Shown here: piece by piece, positions 7,430 through 7,924 of the stretch
Layout: each line of letters opens with the position of its first letter
Numbering within the stretch: position 1 is the stretch's first letter
Origin: Christensenella sp. UBA1431
Lineage (GTDB): Bacteria > Bacillota > Clostridia > Christensenellales > UBA1431
Length of the DNA stretch: 7,924 nucleotides
Reading direction: 5' to 3'
Assembly: GCA_002329665.1 (NCBI GenBank)
Contig: DCTV01000012.1
Location: 10,168-18,091, forward strand
Made by a program: the position numbers and the translations under genes
Notes under the pieces: model-generated
Databases searched by the model: none
Seen by the model: only the letters and a program-made list of their open reading frames with translations
Told to the model about the DNA's origin: nothing

Positions 7430-7924
7430 ATGCCTGACGGAGCATGCAAAACGCCTGGAACGGCGCCAAATATCGGAACGGTCGTGACCGTGCTGGGCCC
7501 CGTGATAGACGTCCGGTTCGACGAAGGGCGCATACCCCCCATATACAACGCGCTGAGGGTTGAGACGGAAAACGAACTCTGGCTGGAAGTGTTCCGGCAT
7601 ATGGGCGGCAACGTCGTGCGCTGCATCGCGCTGCACGCGACCGAAGGCCTGAGCTGCGGGACGATGGTGCGGGATACGGGCGCGCCTATCAGGGTGCCGG
7701 TGGGCAGGGAGACGCTCGGCCGCGTAATGGACGTGATGGGGCACCCCATCGACGACGGCGGGCCGATCCGCGCGGAAAAAACGATGTCGATCCACAGCCT
7801 GCCCCCCACGCTGGAGCAGCAGGTCCCCGTCCGGCAGATCTACGAGACGGGGATCAAGGTCATCGACCTGCTCGCGCCCTACGCCAAAGGCGGCAAGGTC
7901 GGGCTCTTCGGCGGCGCGGGCGTC
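7430..7924 (+). CDS. atpD: F1Fo ATP synthase subunit beta, N-terminal part (3' end outside window)
   Basis: The frame is open from ATG 7430 to the window end, giving 165 residues of the catalytic subunit (about 460-480 expected). The beta-barrel domain begins GTVVTVLGPVIDVRFDEGRIP (16-36 region; landmark GPVIDV at 23-28), continues through LHATEGLSCGTMVRDTG, and leads to GRETLGRVMDVMGHPIDDG (92-110) and ETGIKVIDLLAPYAKGGKVG (139-158). The sequence stops at GGAGV (161-165), the first part of Walker A, GGAGVGKT; the catalytic Lys and Glu lie outside. The only nearby Shine-Dalgarno, AGGAG (7412-7416), is 13 bases from this ATG, rather far. An in-frame ATG at 7400, overlapping the end of atpG, would add ten residues but has AAGG abutting it. 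Either way the N-terminus ahead of GTVV is a poorly conserved extension of about 15-25 residues. Confidence 0.95.
   Translation, partial: MPDGACKTPGTAPNIGTVVTVLGPVIDVRFDEGRIPPIYNALRVETENELWLEVFRHMGGNVVRCIALHATEGLSCGTMVRDTGAPIRVPVGRETLGRVMDVMGHPIDDGGPIRAEKTMSIHSLPPTLEQQVPVRQIYETGIKVIDLLAPYAKGGKVGLFGGAGV

Noticed and set aside
6820..7809. A 329-codon minus-strand frame opposite atpG and atpD
   Set aside because: The opposite strand encodes unambiguous gamma and beta sequence; there is no independent evidence for coding.

Overview
The window reads as a stretch of a GC-rich bacterial chromosome, most likely from the Bacillota (Clostridia or a close relative). The grounds are: a DUF2156 gene joined by an ATGA overlap to an Eis-type acetyltransferase gene, a Leu-X-X-Gly heptad-repeat protein of a type I associate with Clostridia, strong GGAGG-type ribosome binding sites, and an F-type ATP synthase operon in the order I-B-E-F-H-A-G-D. 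The taxonomic call is inference from gene content and protein style. All supported genes are on the plus strand.

Layout. Positions 2-547 hold the 3' end of a heptad-repeat protein gene. Positions 548-712 form an intergenic region with a possible terminator hairpin and a good extended -10 promoter. Positions 719-2808 hold a two-gene unit: a DUF2156 protein, then an Eis-like GNAT acetyltransferase with an SCP2-like tail. Positions 2809-2972 are a markedly AT-rich gap (about 40% GC) with small inverted repeats, a possible 12-codon leader frame and weak promoter candidates. Positions 2973-7924 carry the ATP synthase operon: a small AtpI-like membrane protein, then subunits a, c, b, a short delta-like protein, alpha, gamma, and the first 165 codons of beta, which runs off the window inside its Walker A motif. 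Epsilon (atpC) would be expected just beyond the end.

How the genes work together. Subunits a, c and b form the membrane Fo motor and stator; alpha, beta and gamma form the F1 catalytic head and rotor; delta normally ties b to the top of alpha. The AtpI-like protein probably helps assemble the c ring. The genes are tightly packed (gaps of 3-39 bases), as expected for one transcript.

The most notable point is the delta gene. It encodes only 73 residues, matching the C-terminal half of the roughly 180-residue delta/OSCP family. The N-terminal helical domain that normally binds alpha is absent between atpF and atpA, although b looks complete and alpha still carries a recognisable N-terminal docking helix. 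A second point is the c subunit, whose ion site is mixed: helix 2 has the Glu-Ser-x-x-x-Tyr pattern of Na+-binding rings, but helix 1 lacks the matching Gln. I saw no tRNA or rRNA genes, CRISPR arrays or insertion sequences.
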